Assembly (NCBI RefSeq): GCF_021603645.1
Contig: NZ_BQHJ01000002.1
Coordinates: 558,001-622,000, forward strand
DNA length: 64,000 bases
Direction: 5' to 3'
Source of the DNA: Pseudomonas pseudonitroreducens
Lineage (GTDB): Bacteria > Pseudomonadota > Gammaproteobacteria > Pseudomonadales > Pseudomonadaceae
Shown here in pieces: positions 38,082 through 46,889 of this stretch (position 1 is its first letter; the number at the start of each line of letters is the position of its first letter). The translations under genes were made by a program, and so were the position numbers. The notes under the pieces are model-generated. The model was given only the letters and a program-made list of their open reading frames with translations. It was not told the DNA's origin and made no database searches.

Positions 38082-38621
38082 ATGAGCCAGACACTCAAAG
38101 GCAAGACCATTGCCATCCTGGTCACCGACGGCTTCGAGCAGGTCGAACTCACCGGCCCGCGCGAGGCGCTCGAGGAGGCCGGCGCCAAGGTGAAAATCCT
38201 CTCCGACAGTACCGACAAGGTACGCGGCTGGCACCACGACAAGCCGGCGGACAACTTCAAGGTCGACGGCACCTTCGAGACCGCCCGCATCGATGACTAT
38301 GACGCGGTGCTGCTGCCCGGCGGCGTGATCAACGCCGACCAGATCCGCAACCTGCCCAAGGCCCAGGAAATCGTGCAGAAGGCCGCCGGGGCCGACAAAC
38401 CCATCGCAGTGATCTGCCATGGCGCCTGGCTGCTGGTATCGGCCGGGCTGGTGAAGGGCAAGACCCTGACCAGCTGGAACTCGCTCAAGGACGACATCAA
38501 CAACGCCGGCGGCCACTGGGTCGACCGCCAGGTGGTCAAGGACGGCCTGCTGATCAGCAGCCGCAAGCCCGACGATATCCCTGCCTTCAACAAACAGCTG
38601 ATCGAAACCCTGGCCGCCTGA
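38082..38621 (+). CDS. pfpI: DJ-1/PfpI family protein
   Basis: The 179-residue protein of the glutamine-amidotransferase-like fold has TIAILVTDGFEQVELTGPRE, nucleophile-elbow Cys in IAVICHGAWLLVS followed by its His partner, and VVKDGLLISSRKPDDIPAF. The PfpI subfamily is implicated in stress protection, as a deglycase/chaperone or protease. ATG 38082 is used; the GGAGA upstream (38071-38075) supports it over an in-frame ATG at 37935. It is divergent from the HDOD gene across 138 bases. Confidence 0.85.
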   Translation: MSQTLKGKTIAILVTDGFEQVELTGPREALEEAGAKVKILSDSTDKVRGWHHDKPADNFKVDGTFETARIDDYDAVLLPGGVINADQIRNLPKAQEIVQKAAGADKPIAVICHGAWLLVSAGLVKGKTLTSWNSLKDDINNAGGHWVDRQVVKDGLLISSRKPDDIPAFNKQLIETLAA

Positions 38622-38641
38622 ACGCCGCCGATCAAAAGCCC

Positions 38642-38681
38642 GTGCGCCGCGCTCCGGCGGCGCACGCCGCTGCGCTATAAT
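38642..38681 (+). promoter_or_regulatory. Hairpin and -10-like element before rlmI
   Basis: The 9-bp perfect stem GTGCGCCGC/GCGGCGCAC (38642-38650 and 38657-38665) follows the pfpI stop, then TATAAT at 38676-38681, 28 bases before the rlmI start. No -35 box is evident; the hairpin may end the pfpI message. Confidence 0.45.
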
Positions 38682-38708
38682 CCCGCTCTTTTGCCGGAGC
38701 CCTTCCCC

Positions 38709-39905
38709 ATGACCCTGCCCAGCCTGCGTCTGAAAGCCAACGCCGAGCGCCGCCTGCGCGCCGGCCACCTGTGGGTCTACAGCAATGAGGTGGACGTCGC
38801 CGCCACCCCGCTGAACGGATTCGGCGCCGGCGAACAGGCCATCCTCGAAATGGCCAACGGCAAGCCGCTGGGCATCGTCGCGATGAGCCCGAACAACCTC
38901 ATCTGCGCCCGCCTGATCTCCCGCGATACCAAGCACGTTCTCGACAAATCCCTGCTGGTTCACCGCCTGAACGTGGCCCTGAGCCTGCGTGAGCGCCTGT
39001 TCGACAAGCTGTTCTACCGCCTCGTCTACGGTGACTCCGACCTGCTGCCGGGCCTGGTGGTCGACCGTTTCGGCGACGTGCTGGTAGTCCAGCTCGCCTC
39101 GGCGACCATGGAGAAGCACCGCGACGACGTCCTCGCCGCCCTGCTGCAGGTGCTCAAGCCCAGCGCCGTACTGTGGAAGAACGACTCCAGCGCCCGCGAT
39201 GCCGAAGGCCTTGAGCGCTACGTCGAGAACGCCTACGGCGAAGTCCCCGAGTGGGTCGGCCTGGAAGAGAACGGCGTGAAGTTCGAAGCTCCGGTATTGG
39301 CTGGCCAGAAGACCGGCTGGTTCTACGACCACCGCATGAACCGCGCGCGCCTGCAGCCCTATGTGCAGGGCAAACGCGTGCTCGACCTGTTCAGCTACAT
39401 CGGCGGCTGGGGCATCCAGGCCGCAGCCTTCGGCGCCAGCGAAGTGATGTGTGTCGACGCCTCCGGCTTCGCCCTGGATGGCGTGGAGCGCAACGCCACC
39501 CTCAACGGCCTGGCCGAGAAAGTCGCCTGCGTGGAAGGTGACGTGTTCGATGCCCTGCGCGAACTGAAGGCCGCCGACGAACGCTTCGATGTGATCGTTG
39601 CCGACCCGCCCGCCTTCATCAAGCGCAAGAAGGACCTGAAGAACGGCGAGGCCGCCTACCGCCGCCTCAACGAACAGGCCATGCGCCTGCTGTCCAAGGA
39701 CGGCGTGCTGGTCAGCGCCTCCTGCTCGATGCACCTGCCCGAGGACGACCTGCAGAACATCCTGCTGGGCAGCGCCCGCCACCTGGACCGCAATATCCAG
39801 CTGCTCGAGCGCGGCGGCCAGGGCCCGGACCATCCGGTCCACCTGGCAATCCCGGAAACCCGCTACATCAAGAGCCTGACCGTGCGCCTGCTGCCCAACG
39901 GCTAA
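38709..39905 (+). CDS. rlmI: 23S rRNA m5C1962 methyltransferase RlmI
   Basis: The 398-residue SAM-dependent enzyme has an N-terminal PUA-type domain (LRAGHLWVYSNEVD), the mid-region GDSDLLPGLVVDRFG and the Rossmann methyltransferase domain with QKTGWFYDHRMNR, VLDLFSYIGGWGIQAA, VIVADPPAFIKRKKDL and catalytic Cys in VSASCSMHL. These are the exact signatures of the RlmI family. ATG 38709 agrees with homologous N-termini; six additional in-frame codons start at 38691. Confidence 0.93.
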   Translation: MTLPSLRLKANAERRLRAGHLWVYSNEVDVAATPLNGFGAGEQAILEMANGKPLGIVAMSPNNLICARLISRDTKHVLDKSLLVHRLNVALSLRERLFDKLFYRLVYGDSDLLPGLVVDRFGDVLVVQLASATMEKHRDDVLAALLQVLKPSAVLWKNDSSARDAEGLERYVENAYGEVPEWVGLEENGVKFEAPVLAGQKTGWFYDHRMNRARLQPYVQGKRVLDLFSYIGGWGIQAAAFGASEVMCVDASGFALDGVERNATLNGLAEKVACVEGDVFDALRELKAADERFDVIVADPPAFIKRKKDLKNGEAAYRRLNEQAMRLLSKDGVLVSASCSMHLPEDDLQNILLGSARHLDRNIQLLERGGQGPDHPVHLAIPETRYIKSLTVRLLPNG

Positions 39906-39919
39906 GACGGTTCAGCCCG

Positions 39920-39957
39920 AAAACGGGGCGCCTCCTATCTGGAGGCGCCCCGTTTTT
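39920..39957 (+). terminator. Terminator after rlmI
   Basis: The perfect 16-bp stem AAAACGGGGCGCCTCC/GGAGGCGCCCCGTTTT with loop TATCT and trailing T starts 15 bases past the stop codon. Confidence 0.95.
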
Positions 39958-39969
39958 CATTTCACCACT

Positions 39970-40052
39970 GTAGGGCGCATAAAGCGGAACGCTTTATCCG
40001 CCGGCTCCATCCACGAGTCGGCGGATAACGCCAGGGGCGTTATCCGCCCTAC
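39970..40052. repeat. Intergenic inverted repeat (GTAGGGCG...CGCCCTAC type)
   Basis: The element starts GTAGGGCGCATAA (39970) and ends TTATCCGCCCTAC (40052), with internal nested hairpins around AAGCGGAACGCTTT, GCCGGCTCC...GTCGGCGG and AACGCCAGGGGCGTT. It occupies the space between convergent rlmI and the small secreted gene. Confidence 0.8.
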
Positions 40053-40073
40053 GAGATAAGGTCCCTCACCCCC

Positions 40074-40388
40074 TTACTTCACCGGCATCAGCGAATCCGC
40101 TTCGCTGATCACCGCCTTGCCGGTGCTGCGCTGGAACAGGCACAGCTCGCGGCCCTGCTTGCCCTGCATATGTTTCTGCGGGTAGCGACCGCCGATCATC
40201 AGTGCCGTATAGCCGACGCTATCGTCGAACAACACCGGCGCGCCTAGCACCTTCTTGTTCTGCAGATGGCTCAGCGCCAGGCAGGCCTCGCGCTGCTGCT
40301 TGTCCTGCGCCTGCCAGGCCGCGTCGGACGAGGCCTGCACGCTACCAACGAAGAGCGCGGCCAGTAGGGCGACGGAGATGACTTTCAT
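40074..40388 (-). CDS. Small exported protein of unknown function
   Basis: The 104-residue protein has a typical signal peptide (MKVISVALLAALFVGSVQAS, cleavage probably after VQA at about residue 19) and two Cys residues, in EACLALS and ELCLFQR, that could form a disulfide. I do not recognise a family. AGGAGCAACCCC lies upstream of the ATG on the minus strand. It converges with rlmI and is divergent from ilvD. Confidence 0.7.
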   Translation of the reverse strand: MKVISVALLAALFVGSVQASSDAAWQAQDKQQREACLALSHLQNKKVLGAPVLFDDSVGYTALMIGGRYPQKHMQGKQGRELCLFQRSTGKAVISEADSLMPVK

Positions 40389-40763
40389 GGGGTTGCTCCT
40401 TCAACGAACGGGATCGAAAAGCCTCAATGGCCATTCTGACCACGCCAGCGCGGCGAAAGTCTATGGCCCGCGCCGACCGCCAGCCTTTCCCTGGCGGCAA
40501 GGGCCGGCGTAGAATCCGGCTCATTCCTGCCATTTATCCCCCGGCGGGCCTGTGAGCCCCGGCCGAGCAGGCGGTGACCCCGCCACGCCCCGCGCCGACC
40601 TCGCCCATGCAAGGCCATCTGCTGTTTGCATCCGGTGCGTACCGCGCTCACGATACGACTTAGAGTCTGCTCAAGGTCTCGCCGGCCAGCCCTACCCGCT
40701 GTACGCCGCCGCACAGAAGACCCGGATCGACTCCCACCGTGACCTGATGCGCAGGAACCTGTC
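40389..40763. other. 375-base gap before ilvD
   Basis: This region contains the divergent promoters of the small exported gene and ilvD. A TAGAAT -10-like element at 40510-40515 points toward ilvD. An 18-codon frame at 40607-40663 has no Shine-Dalgarno and lacks the Leu/Val/Ile run expected of a branched-chain leader peptide, so I see no attenuator. Confidence 0.5.
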
Positions 40764-42602
40764 ATGCCCGATTACCGCTCGAAAACCTCCACCCATGGCC
40801 GCAACATGGCCGGCGCCCGTGCCCTCTGGCGCGCCACCGGGATGAAGGACGAAGACTTCAAGAAACCGATCATCGCCATCGCCAACTCCTTCACCCAGTT
40901 CGTGCCCGGCCACGTGCACCTGAAGGACCTGGGCCAACTGGTCGCCCGCGAGATCGAAAAACACGGCGGCGTGGCCAAGGAATTCAACACCATCGCCGTG
41001 GACGACGGCATCGCCATGGGCCATGACGGCATGCTCTATTCCCTGCCGTCGCGCGAGATCATCGCCGACTCCGTGGAATACATGGTCAACGCCCACTGCG
41101 CCGACGCCATCGTCTGCATCTCCAACTGCGACAAGATCACCCCCGGCATGCTGATGGCCGCCCTGCGCCTGAACATCCCGGTGGTGTTCGTCTCCGGCGG
41201 CCCGATGGAAGCCGGCAAGACCAAGCTGGCCAACCACGGTCTGGACCTGGTCGACGCCATGGTGGTTGCCGCCGACGACTCCTGCTCCGACGAAAAAGTC
41301 GCCGAGTACGAGCGCAGCGCCTGCCCGACCTGCGGTTCCTGCTCCGGCATGTTCACCGCCAACTCGATGAACTGCCTGGTCGAAGCCCTCGGCCTCGGCC
41401 TGCCCGGCAACGGCTCCACCCTGGCGACCCACTCCGACCGCGAGCAACTGTTCCTGCGCGCCGGCCGCCTGGCCGTCGAACTCTGCCAGCGCTACTACGG
41501 TGAGGGCGATGAGTCCGTACTGCCGCGCAACGTCGCCAGCTTCAAGGCGTTCGAGAACGCCATGACCCTGGACATCGCCATGGGCGGCTCGACCAACACC
41601 ATCCTGCACCTGCTGGCCGCAGCGCAGGAGGCGGAGATCGCCTTCGACCTGCGCGACATCGATCGCCTGTCGCGCAAGGTGCCGCAGCTGTGCAAGGTGG
41701 CGCCGAACATCCAGAAGTACCACATGGAAGACGTGCACCGCGCCGGCGGCATCTTCTCCATTCTCGGCGAACTGTCCCGTGGCGGCCTGCTGCACACCGA
41801 CGTGCCGACCGTGCACAGCCCGAGCATGGCCGACGCCATCGCCCAGTGGGACATCACCCAGACCCAGGACGAGAAGGTCCACACCTTCTTCAAGGCCGGC
41901 CCCGCCGGCATCCCGACCCAGGTCGCGTTCAGCCAGAGCACGCGCTGGGACACCCTGGACGACGACCGCGCCGAAGGCTGCATCCGCAGCGTCGAGCACG
42001 CCTACTCGCAGGAAGGCGGCCTGGCCGTGCTGTACGGCAACATCGCCCTCGACGGTTGCGTGGTGAAGACCGCTGGCGTGGACGAATCCATCCACGTGTT
42101 CGAAGGCCGCGCAAAGATCTTCGAAAGCCAGGATGGTGCCGTGAAGGGCATCCTCGCCGACGAAGTGAAGCCGGGCGACATCGTGATCATCCGCTACGAA
42201 GGCCCGAAAGGCGGCCCGGGCATGCAGGAAATGCTCTATCCGACCAGCTACCTGAAATCCAAGGGCCTGGGCAAGGAATGCGCCCTGCTCACCGACGGCC
42301 GCTTCTCCGGCGGCACCTCGGGCCTGTCCATCGGCCACGCCTCGCCGGAAGCCGCCGCGGGCGGCGCCATCGGCCTGGTGCAGGACGGCGACAAGGTACT
42401 GATCGACATCCCCAACCGCAGCATCAACCTGCTGGTGAGCGATGAAGAACTGGCCACCCGCCGCGCCGAGCAGGACAAGAAAGGCTGGAAGCCGGCACAG
42501 CCGCGCGCGCGCAAGGTGAGCACCGCGCTGAAGGCCTACGCCCTGCTGGCCACCAGCGCCGACAAGGGCGCAGTGCGCGACAAGTCGCTGCTGGACGGTT
42601 GA
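40764..42602 (+). CDS. ilvD: Dihydroxy-acid dehydratase
   Basis: IlvD dehydrates 2,3-dihydroxy-3-methylvalerate and -isovalerate in isoleucine and valine synthesis. The 612-residue protein carries the Fe-S ligands in [12 protein letters not shown] and [19 protein letters not shown], and [18 protein letters not shown], and the C-terminal [20 protein letters not shown]. The length is that of the E. coli-type [4Fe-4S] enzyme. AGGAA precedes the ATG. Confidence 0.98.
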   Translation: MPDYRSKTSTHGRNMAGARALWRATGMKDEDFKKPIIAIANSFTQFVPGHVHLKDLGQLVAREIEKHGGVAKEFNTIAVDDGIAMGHDGMLYSLPSREIIADSVEYMVNAHCADAIVCISNCDKITPGMLMAALRLNIPVVFVSGGPMEAGKTKLANHGLDLVDAMVVAADDSCSDEKVAEYERSACPTCGSCSGMFTANSMNCLVEALGLGLPGNGSTLATHSDREQLFLRAGRLAVELCQRYYGEGDESVLPRNVASFKAFENAMTLDIAMGGSTNTILHLLAAAQEAEIAFDLRDIDRLSRKVPQLCKVAPNIQKYHMEDVHRAGGIFSILGELSRGGLLHTDVPTVHSPSMADAIAQWDITQTQDEKVHTFFKAGPAGIPTQVAFSQSTRWDTLDDDRAEGCIRSVEHAYSQEGGLAVLYGNIALDGCVVKTAGVDESIHVFEGRAKIFESQDGAVKGILADEVKPGDIVIIRYEGPKGGPGMQEMLYPTSYLKSKGLGKECALLTDGRFSGGTSGLSIGHASPEAAAGGAIGLVQDGDKVLIDIPNRSINLLVSDEELATRRAEQDKKGWKPAQPRARKVSTALKAYALLATSADKGAVRDKSLLDG

Positions 42603-42618
42603 GTCAGGCGGTGAGATG

Positions 42619-42647
42619 AAAAAGCCCGGCGAATGCCGGGCTTTTTT
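42619..42647 (+). terminator. Terminator between ilvD and the pilin gene
   Basis: AAAAAGCCCGGC-GAAT-GCCGGGCTTTTTT is a perfect stem flanked by A and T runs, usable in both directions for the convergent ilvD and pilin genes. Confidence 0.95.
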
Positions 42648-42668
42648 GTGCGCGATGAAACCAGGAGA

Positions 42669-43130
42669 TCAACCGTCCTTCGAGTCGGTCTTGGCACAAC
42701 CGCCCGTGCCGGGCTTGATGCCACGGTCGGCGTCGCAGATGGTGCCCGACACCTCCCAGATCAGGCTCGATTTGGTATCTGCCTTGGGCTTCATTTCCAG
42801 CTCGAGCTCATTCCCCTTGCTATCGGTCGCACTGGTCTTGAACTTGATGACCCCCTCCTTCACCGAATAATCACCCGTGATATTGGTGGTCACGTCGAAA
42901 TTTTCTGGAATCCCATAGGCTCCGGCGTCACACCCCTTCGTGGAGCCCACTTCCGCGATGCACAGGCCAACTGCGGTTTTAACACCGGAAATCTCAGTCA
43001 TCGCGGCCGCGGCTTTCGACCGGGACGAATAGTCCGAATACAAGGGCAGGGAAACCGAAGCCAGAATCCCGATGATCGCCACCACGATCATCAGCTCAAT
43101 CAGAGTGAAGCCACGTTGTTGCTTATGCAT
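42669..43130 (-). CDS. Type IV pilin / pseudopilin-like protein (orphan)
   Basis: The 153-residue prepilin has a short basic leader MHKQQRG, the prepilin-peptidase site G|FTLIELM with the Glu5 residue, and the hydrophobic helix IVVAIIGILASVSLPLYSDY. Its globular part has four Cys (LCIAEVG, KGCDAG, TICDAD, GGCAKT), allowing a C-terminal disulfide loop. I chose the second of two ATGs (43130): GGGAG is seven bases before it but only one or two bases from the first (43136). No other pilus assembly gene is in the window. Its codon use is less GC-rich than its neighbours, suggesting exchange. Confidence 0.88.
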   Translation of the reverse strand: MHKQQRGFTLIELMIVVAIIGILASVSLPLYSDYSSRSKAAAAMTEISGVKTAVGLCIAEVGSTKGCDAGAYGIPENFDVTTNITGDYSVKEGVIKFKTSATDSKGNELELEMKPKADTKSSLIWEVSGTICDADRGIKPGTGGCAKTDSKDG

Positions 43131-43399
43131 TTGCATGCTCCCAGGGATTGGGCCGGAACCCCGAATGGCTCCGGATGCATTCCAGTGAAGTCACGCCAAC
43201 GGGTTAAAACATTCAGAGGCGTCCGCACAGCCTGTTGAAAATTCAGCACTTTTCTCCTTCGCCGAAGGCCCTGCGCGGCACCTGCCCAGCCAGTACGTAG
43301 GAAAACAGCCTTCTCCATTTATCCCTCCTTGCCTCATGGCACTGTGCGATCCCGCTCCGGGCCAGTAAAATCGCGCTCTTTTTTCCCGGACCGCCGCCC

Positions 43400-44791
43400 A
43401 TGAGCTCCCTCGAGAACCCGTCCGCCGCCAAGGATCAGCCCGACCTGGTCTACGGCCTGGAAGACCGCCCCGCCCTGCCCATCGCCCTGCTCGCGGCGCT
43501 GCAGCACCTGCTGGCGATCATCGTGCCGATCGTCACCCCGGGCCTGCTGATCTGCCAGGCGCTGGGCGTGTCGCCGCGCGACACCAACCTGATCGTGTCG
43601 ATGTCCCTGGTGATCTCCGGCATCGCCACCTTCGTCCAGTGCAAGCGCTTCGGGCCGTTCGGCGCGGGGCTGCTGATCGTCCAGGGCACCAGCTTCAACT
43701 TCGTCGGCCCGCTGATCGCCGGCGGAGCACTGATGGTGAAGAGCGGCACGCCGGTGGAAGCCGTCATGGCAGCGATCTTCGGCGTGGTCATGGCCGGCTC
43801 CTTCGTGGAAATGGGCGTGTCGCGCATCCTGCCGTTCGTTAAGCGCCTGATCACCCCGCTGGTCACCGGCATCGTGGTGCTGATGATCGGCCTGACTCTG
43901 ATCAAGGTCGGCCTGATCAGCATGGGTGGCGGCTTCTCCGCCATGGCCAACGGCACCTTCGCCAACGGCGAAAACCTGATGCTGTCGGGCCTGGTACTGG
44001 CGATCATCGTCATTCTCAACCGCATCCCGGTGGTGTGGATGCGCAGCGGTGCCATCGTCATCGCCCTGGCGGTGGGCTACGCGCTGGCCGGCTACCTGGG
44101 CCGCCTGGACTTCACCGGCATGCACGAAGCGCCGGCCTTCCAGGTTCCGGTGCCGCTGCACTTCGGCCTGGGTTTCTCCTGGAGCCTGTTCATCCCGATG
44201 CTGGTGATCTACCTGGTGACCTCGCTGGAAGCCATCGGCGACGTCACCGCCACCAGCAAGATCTCCAAGCAGCCGGTGGAAGGCCCGCTGTGGATGCAGC
44301 GCATCAAGGGCGGCGTGCTGGTGAACGGTGCCAACTCACTGCTGGCCGGCCTGTTCAATACCTTCCCCAGCTCGGTGTTCGCGCAGAACAACGGGGTGAT
44401 CCAGTTGACCGGCGTCGCCAGCCGCCACGTCGGCCTGTGGATCGCCGCGATGCTCGTCGTGCTGGGCCTGTTCCCCAGCGTCGCCGGGGTGATCCAGGCC
44501 GTTCCCGAGCCGGTGCTCGGCGGCGCGGTGATGGTGATGTTCGGCGCGGTCGCCGCTTCCGGCATCAACATTCTCGCCGGCACCCACCTGGACCGTCGCG
44601 CGCTGCTGATCATTGCCGTCAGCCTGGCGCTGGGCCTGGGCATCTCGCAGGTGCCGGAGTTCCTCGCGCACATGCCCCACGCGATCCGCAACGTGCTGGA
44701 ATCCGGCGTCGCCACCGGCGGCATCTGCGCGCTGCTGCTGAACTGGTTCCTGCCCGAGTCCGACGCCGCCAAGGCTTCGCACAACGGTTGA
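43400..44791 (+). CDS. Nucleobase:cation symporter-2 family permease (xanthine/uric acid/uracil type)
   Basis: The 463-residue inner-membrane transporter has about 14 hydrophobic segments. It shows ALLAALQHLLAIIVPIVTPG in TM1, the NAT/NCS2 signature QNNGVIQLTGVASRHVG at about 331-347, and LEAIGDVTATSKIS with the substrate-site Glu in TM8. The motifs fit the XanP/UacT purine branch better than UraA. The stop is followed by a UUCG-loop hairpin. Confidence 0.88.
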   Translation: MSSLENPSAAKDQPDLVYGLEDRPALPIALLAALQHLLAIIVPIVTPGLLICQALGVSPRDTNLIVSMSLVISGIATFVQCKRFGPFGAGLLIVQGTSFNFVGPLIAGGALMVKSGTPVEAVMAAIFGVVMAGSFVEMGVSRILPFVKRLITPLVTGIVVLMIGLTLIKVGLISMGGGFSAMANGTFANGENLMLSGLVLAIIVILNRIPVVWMRSGAIVIALAVGYALAGYLGRLDFTGMHEAPAFQVPVPLHFGLGFSWSLFIPMLVIYLVTSLEAIGDVTATSKISKQPVEGPLWMQRIKGGVLVNGANSLLAGLFNTFPSSVFAQNNGVIQLTGVASRHVGLWIAAMLVVLGLFPSVAGVIQAVPEPVLGGAVMVMFGAVAASGINILAGTHLDRRALLIIAVSLALGLGISQVPEFLAHMPHAIRNVLESGVATGGICALLLNWFLPESDAAKASHNG

Positions 44792-44798
44792 TCCAACC

Positions 44799-44829
44799 AC
44801 GACGCCACCTTCGGGTGGCGTCGTCGTTT
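44799..44829 (+). terminator. Hairpin after the NCS2 permease
   Basis: ACGACGCCACC-TTCG-GGTGGCGTCGT is an 11-bp perfect stem with a stable TTCG loop, followed by CGTTT. It ends 12 bases before the phosphodiesterase start. Confidence 0.8.
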
Positions 44830-44841
44830 ATGCTCCCTGGC

Positions 44842-45309
44842 ATGACCACTTCCCTGCGCATCGGCGTCATCGCCGACACACACGGCCTGCTGCGCCCCGA
44901 AGCGCTAGCGGCGCTGCAAGGCTGCCAGCGCATCCTGCACCTGGGCGATATCGGCCCCGCCTCGCTGCTCGATCAACTCCGCGAGCTCGCTCCGCTGGAC
45001 GTGGTGCGTGGCAACAACGACAGCGACGACTGGGCTGATGCGCTGTCGGAGACCTTGCTGCTGGAGCTGGGCGGGCTGCGGCTCTACCTGATCCACGACC
45101 TCAAGCAGCTGGCCATCGATCCGCTTGCCGAAGGCATCGACGTGGTGCTGGCGGGGCATTCGCACAAGCCCCTGAATGAGGTGCGCGATGGGGTTCTCTA
45201 TCTGAATCCGGGGAGTGCGGGGCCGCGGCGGTTCAGGTTGCCGGTTGCCTTGGCGATCCTGGAGATTGTCAACGGGCAGCCAAGGGTGGAGATGGTTTCA
45301 CTCGTCTGA
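44842..45309 (+). CDS. YfcE-like metallophosphoesterase
   Basis: The 155-residue calcineurin-like phosphoesterase has metal ligands in IGVIADTHG, HLGDIGP, VVRGNNDSDDW and LAGHSHKPLN, the complete set for the MJ0936/YfcE family. LNPGSAGPRR is the family C-terminal signature. ATG 44842 gives the family start; ATG 44830 would add MLPG. Substrates are phosphodiesters of unknown physiological identity. Confidence 0.88.
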   Translation: MTTSLRIGVIADTHGLLRPEALAALQGCQRILHLGDIGPASLLDQLRELAPLDVVRGNNDSDDWADALSETLLLELGGLRLYLIHDLKQLAIDPLAEGIDVVLAGHSHKPLNEVRDGVLYLNPGSAGPRRFRLPVALAILEIVNGQPRVEMVSLV

Positions 45310-45317
45310 GAGCGTTC

Positions 45318-45337
45318 GCGAGCAAGCTCGCTCCTAC
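45318..45337. repeat. REP-like palindrome GCGAGCAAGCTCGCTCCTAC
   Basis: This Pseudomonas REP-type core (GCGAGC-AA-GCTCGC followed by TCCTAC) lies directly after the phosphodiesterase stop and before the larger repeat at 45363. It is often found at gene ends in this genus. Confidence 0.75.
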
Positions 45338-45362
45338 AGGTAAATTCGGCGCTCATGCCTTG

Positions 45363-45477
45363 CCCTCACCCCAGCCCTCTCCCAGAGGGAGAGGGGGCAG
45401 ATCGTACCGGCTGATACTGTTGGTTCTCCCTGCACCGTTCGGTCCCCTCTCCCTCTGGGAGAGGGTTAGGGTGAGGG
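45363..45477. repeat. Dispersed palindromic repeat, copy 1
   Basis: CCCTCACCCCAGCCCTCTCCC-AGAGGGAGAGGG opens the element and CCCTCTCCCTCTGGGAGAGGG-TTAGGGTGAGGG closes it, so each end is a hairpin and the whole is an inverted repeat. Related copies are at 51074, 55368 and 59984. The core contains ACCGGCTGAT, also present in copy 3. Confidence 0.88.
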
Positions 45478-45515
45478 GGCGCCAGCCATGTCGATTTCGC
45501 AAATTGACGGTGGGC

Positions 45516-46889
45516 TTATGGTTCGAGCAACTGCGCGGCCAACTGCGCCACCGCCTCCTGCCGCTCGGTCTTCTCCGCGCGCCGCTTGCCATTGAGGCTC
45601 GACCACTCCGGATGCGCCCGCGCCTTGCGCAGCGCCTCGGGCAGCTTGCCTTCGCGCCATTGCTTGTCTTCCGGCGACTGCAGGTGAATCGCCTCCACCG
45701 CCGCGTGCCCACGGGTCTGCAACGCCGCCAGCAGTTGCCGTTGGCGCAGCGCCAACAGGCGCAGCACGCCGTCATCCACCGACAGTTCGCGGCTGCCCTT
45801 GAGCTTGCCCAGCAGGCGCTGGCCGTAATGGCCGACGGTCTGCCAGGCGCCGCCGGCAATGGCGCCCAATGCGGTCGCCGCGCCCAGGGTCAGGCCACCG
45901 ACCAGCAGATCGATACCCGCTCCCGCTGCCGCGCCCGCCGCAACACCGCCACTCAGGCGAATACCGAGTTGGCGCAGGGTTTCCGGGTTGAACAGATCAT
46001 CGCCCCAGCGGCCGTCCATCAATGGCAGATCAGCCGCGCGGGCATCGTCCTTGCGGAAGGCGTAGAGGCTGAGCAGCGCCTTCACGCAGCTGTCTTCGCG
46101 CTGGCGCACCTGGTTGCGCAGCGTCTCGGTGGCGGCGCGCACGGCGGCATCGCCGGCCGGTACCAGTTGGCGACAGGCGGCGACATCCACCAGCAGTTCG
46201 GCGATCAGCCGCGCGCCGGCCTCGCGGCGAGCAACGGCTTGCGCTTCGTGATCGGCCACCAGTCGATCCAGTTGCGGCCGCGCACGCTCCAGCAGCAGCG
46301 CGAGGCTTTCGTAAAGCCGGCGTTCGCCATCCAGCGGCGGCGCCACGCTGTCGAAGCGCACCAGCGCGTGCAGACCGAGACGGGACAGCGCCTCGCGCCA
46401 CTGCTCCTCACGATGCTGCGGGCTGGCGACGAAATTCAGCACCGGCAGCAACGGCCGGGCGCAGGCGGCTAGCACCGCCAGTTCGTCGCGGTACTTGGCC
46501 AGCACCGGTTCGCGGGCGTCGATCACGTAGAGGCCCGCGTCGGAGGCGAGCAACTGGCGCAGCACCTTGGCTTCCTGCTCGAAGCGGCCGCGGGCTTCGC
46601 TACCGTCGAGGAAACGACGCAGCTTCTCCGGGCCATCCAGGCGTTCGCCGGGGCGCTCCAGGCCGTCGAGGAAATCGCGCAGGGCGATGGCGTCTTCCAG
46701 TCCCGGCGTGTCGTACAGCTCCAGCAGCGGCTCGCCGTCGACCGACAGGCGTGCCCCTTCTACATGCCGCGTGGTGCTGGGACGGTGAGACACCTCGCCG
46801 AAGCCGACATCACGGGTCAGGGTCCGCAACAGCGAGGTCTTGCCGACGTTGGTGTGGCCGACCACGGCCAGTTTCAGCGCATCAGTCAT
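45516..46889 (-). CDS. GTPase with DUF3482 C-terminal region
   Basis: The 457-residue protein has an N-terminal Ras-like GTPase with G1 VVGHTNVGKTSLLRTL, a G2 Thr in RPSTTRHVE and G3 DTPGLED. A canonical G4 NKxD is not obvious; VLNFVAS lies in its place. The C-terminal half (about 260-457) contains a Gly/Ala-rich segment (VAAGAAAGAGIDLLVGGLTL) that looks membrane-active, and a charged tail. It overlaps the DUF2868 gene by eight bases, so the two are co-translated. Function unknown. Confidence 0.82.
   Translation of the reverse strand: MTDALKLAVVGHTNVGKTSLLRTLTRDVGFGEVSHRPSTTRHVEGARLSVDGEPLLELYDTPGLEDAIALRDFLDGLERPGERLDGPEKLRRFLDGSEARGRFEQEAKVLRQLLASDAGLYVIDAREPVLAKYRDELAVLAACARPLLPVLNFVASPQHREEQWREALSRLGLHALVRFDSVAPPLDGERRLYESLALLLERARPQLDRLVADHEAQAVARREAGARLIAELLVDVAACRQLVPAGDAAVRAATETLRNQVRQREDSCVKALLSLYAFRKDDARAADLPLMDGRWGDDLFNPETLRQLGIRLSGGVAAGAAAGAGIDLLVGGLTLGAATALGAIAGGAWQTVGHYGQRLLGKLKGSRELSVDDGVLRLLALRQRQLLAALQTRGHAAVEAIHLQSPEDKQWREGKLPEALRKARAHPEWSSLNGKRRAEKTERQEAVAQLAAQLLEP

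Noticed and set aside
40607-40663. Possible leader peptide for ilvD attenuation
   Set aside because: It has no ribosome-binding site, no run of Leu, Ile or Val codons and no clear terminator/antiterminator pair.
43201-43240. GG-N10-GC pair upstream of the pilin, considered as a sigma-54 promoter
   Set aside because: The surrounding bases match the -24/-12 consensus poorly and such pairs are common at this GC content.
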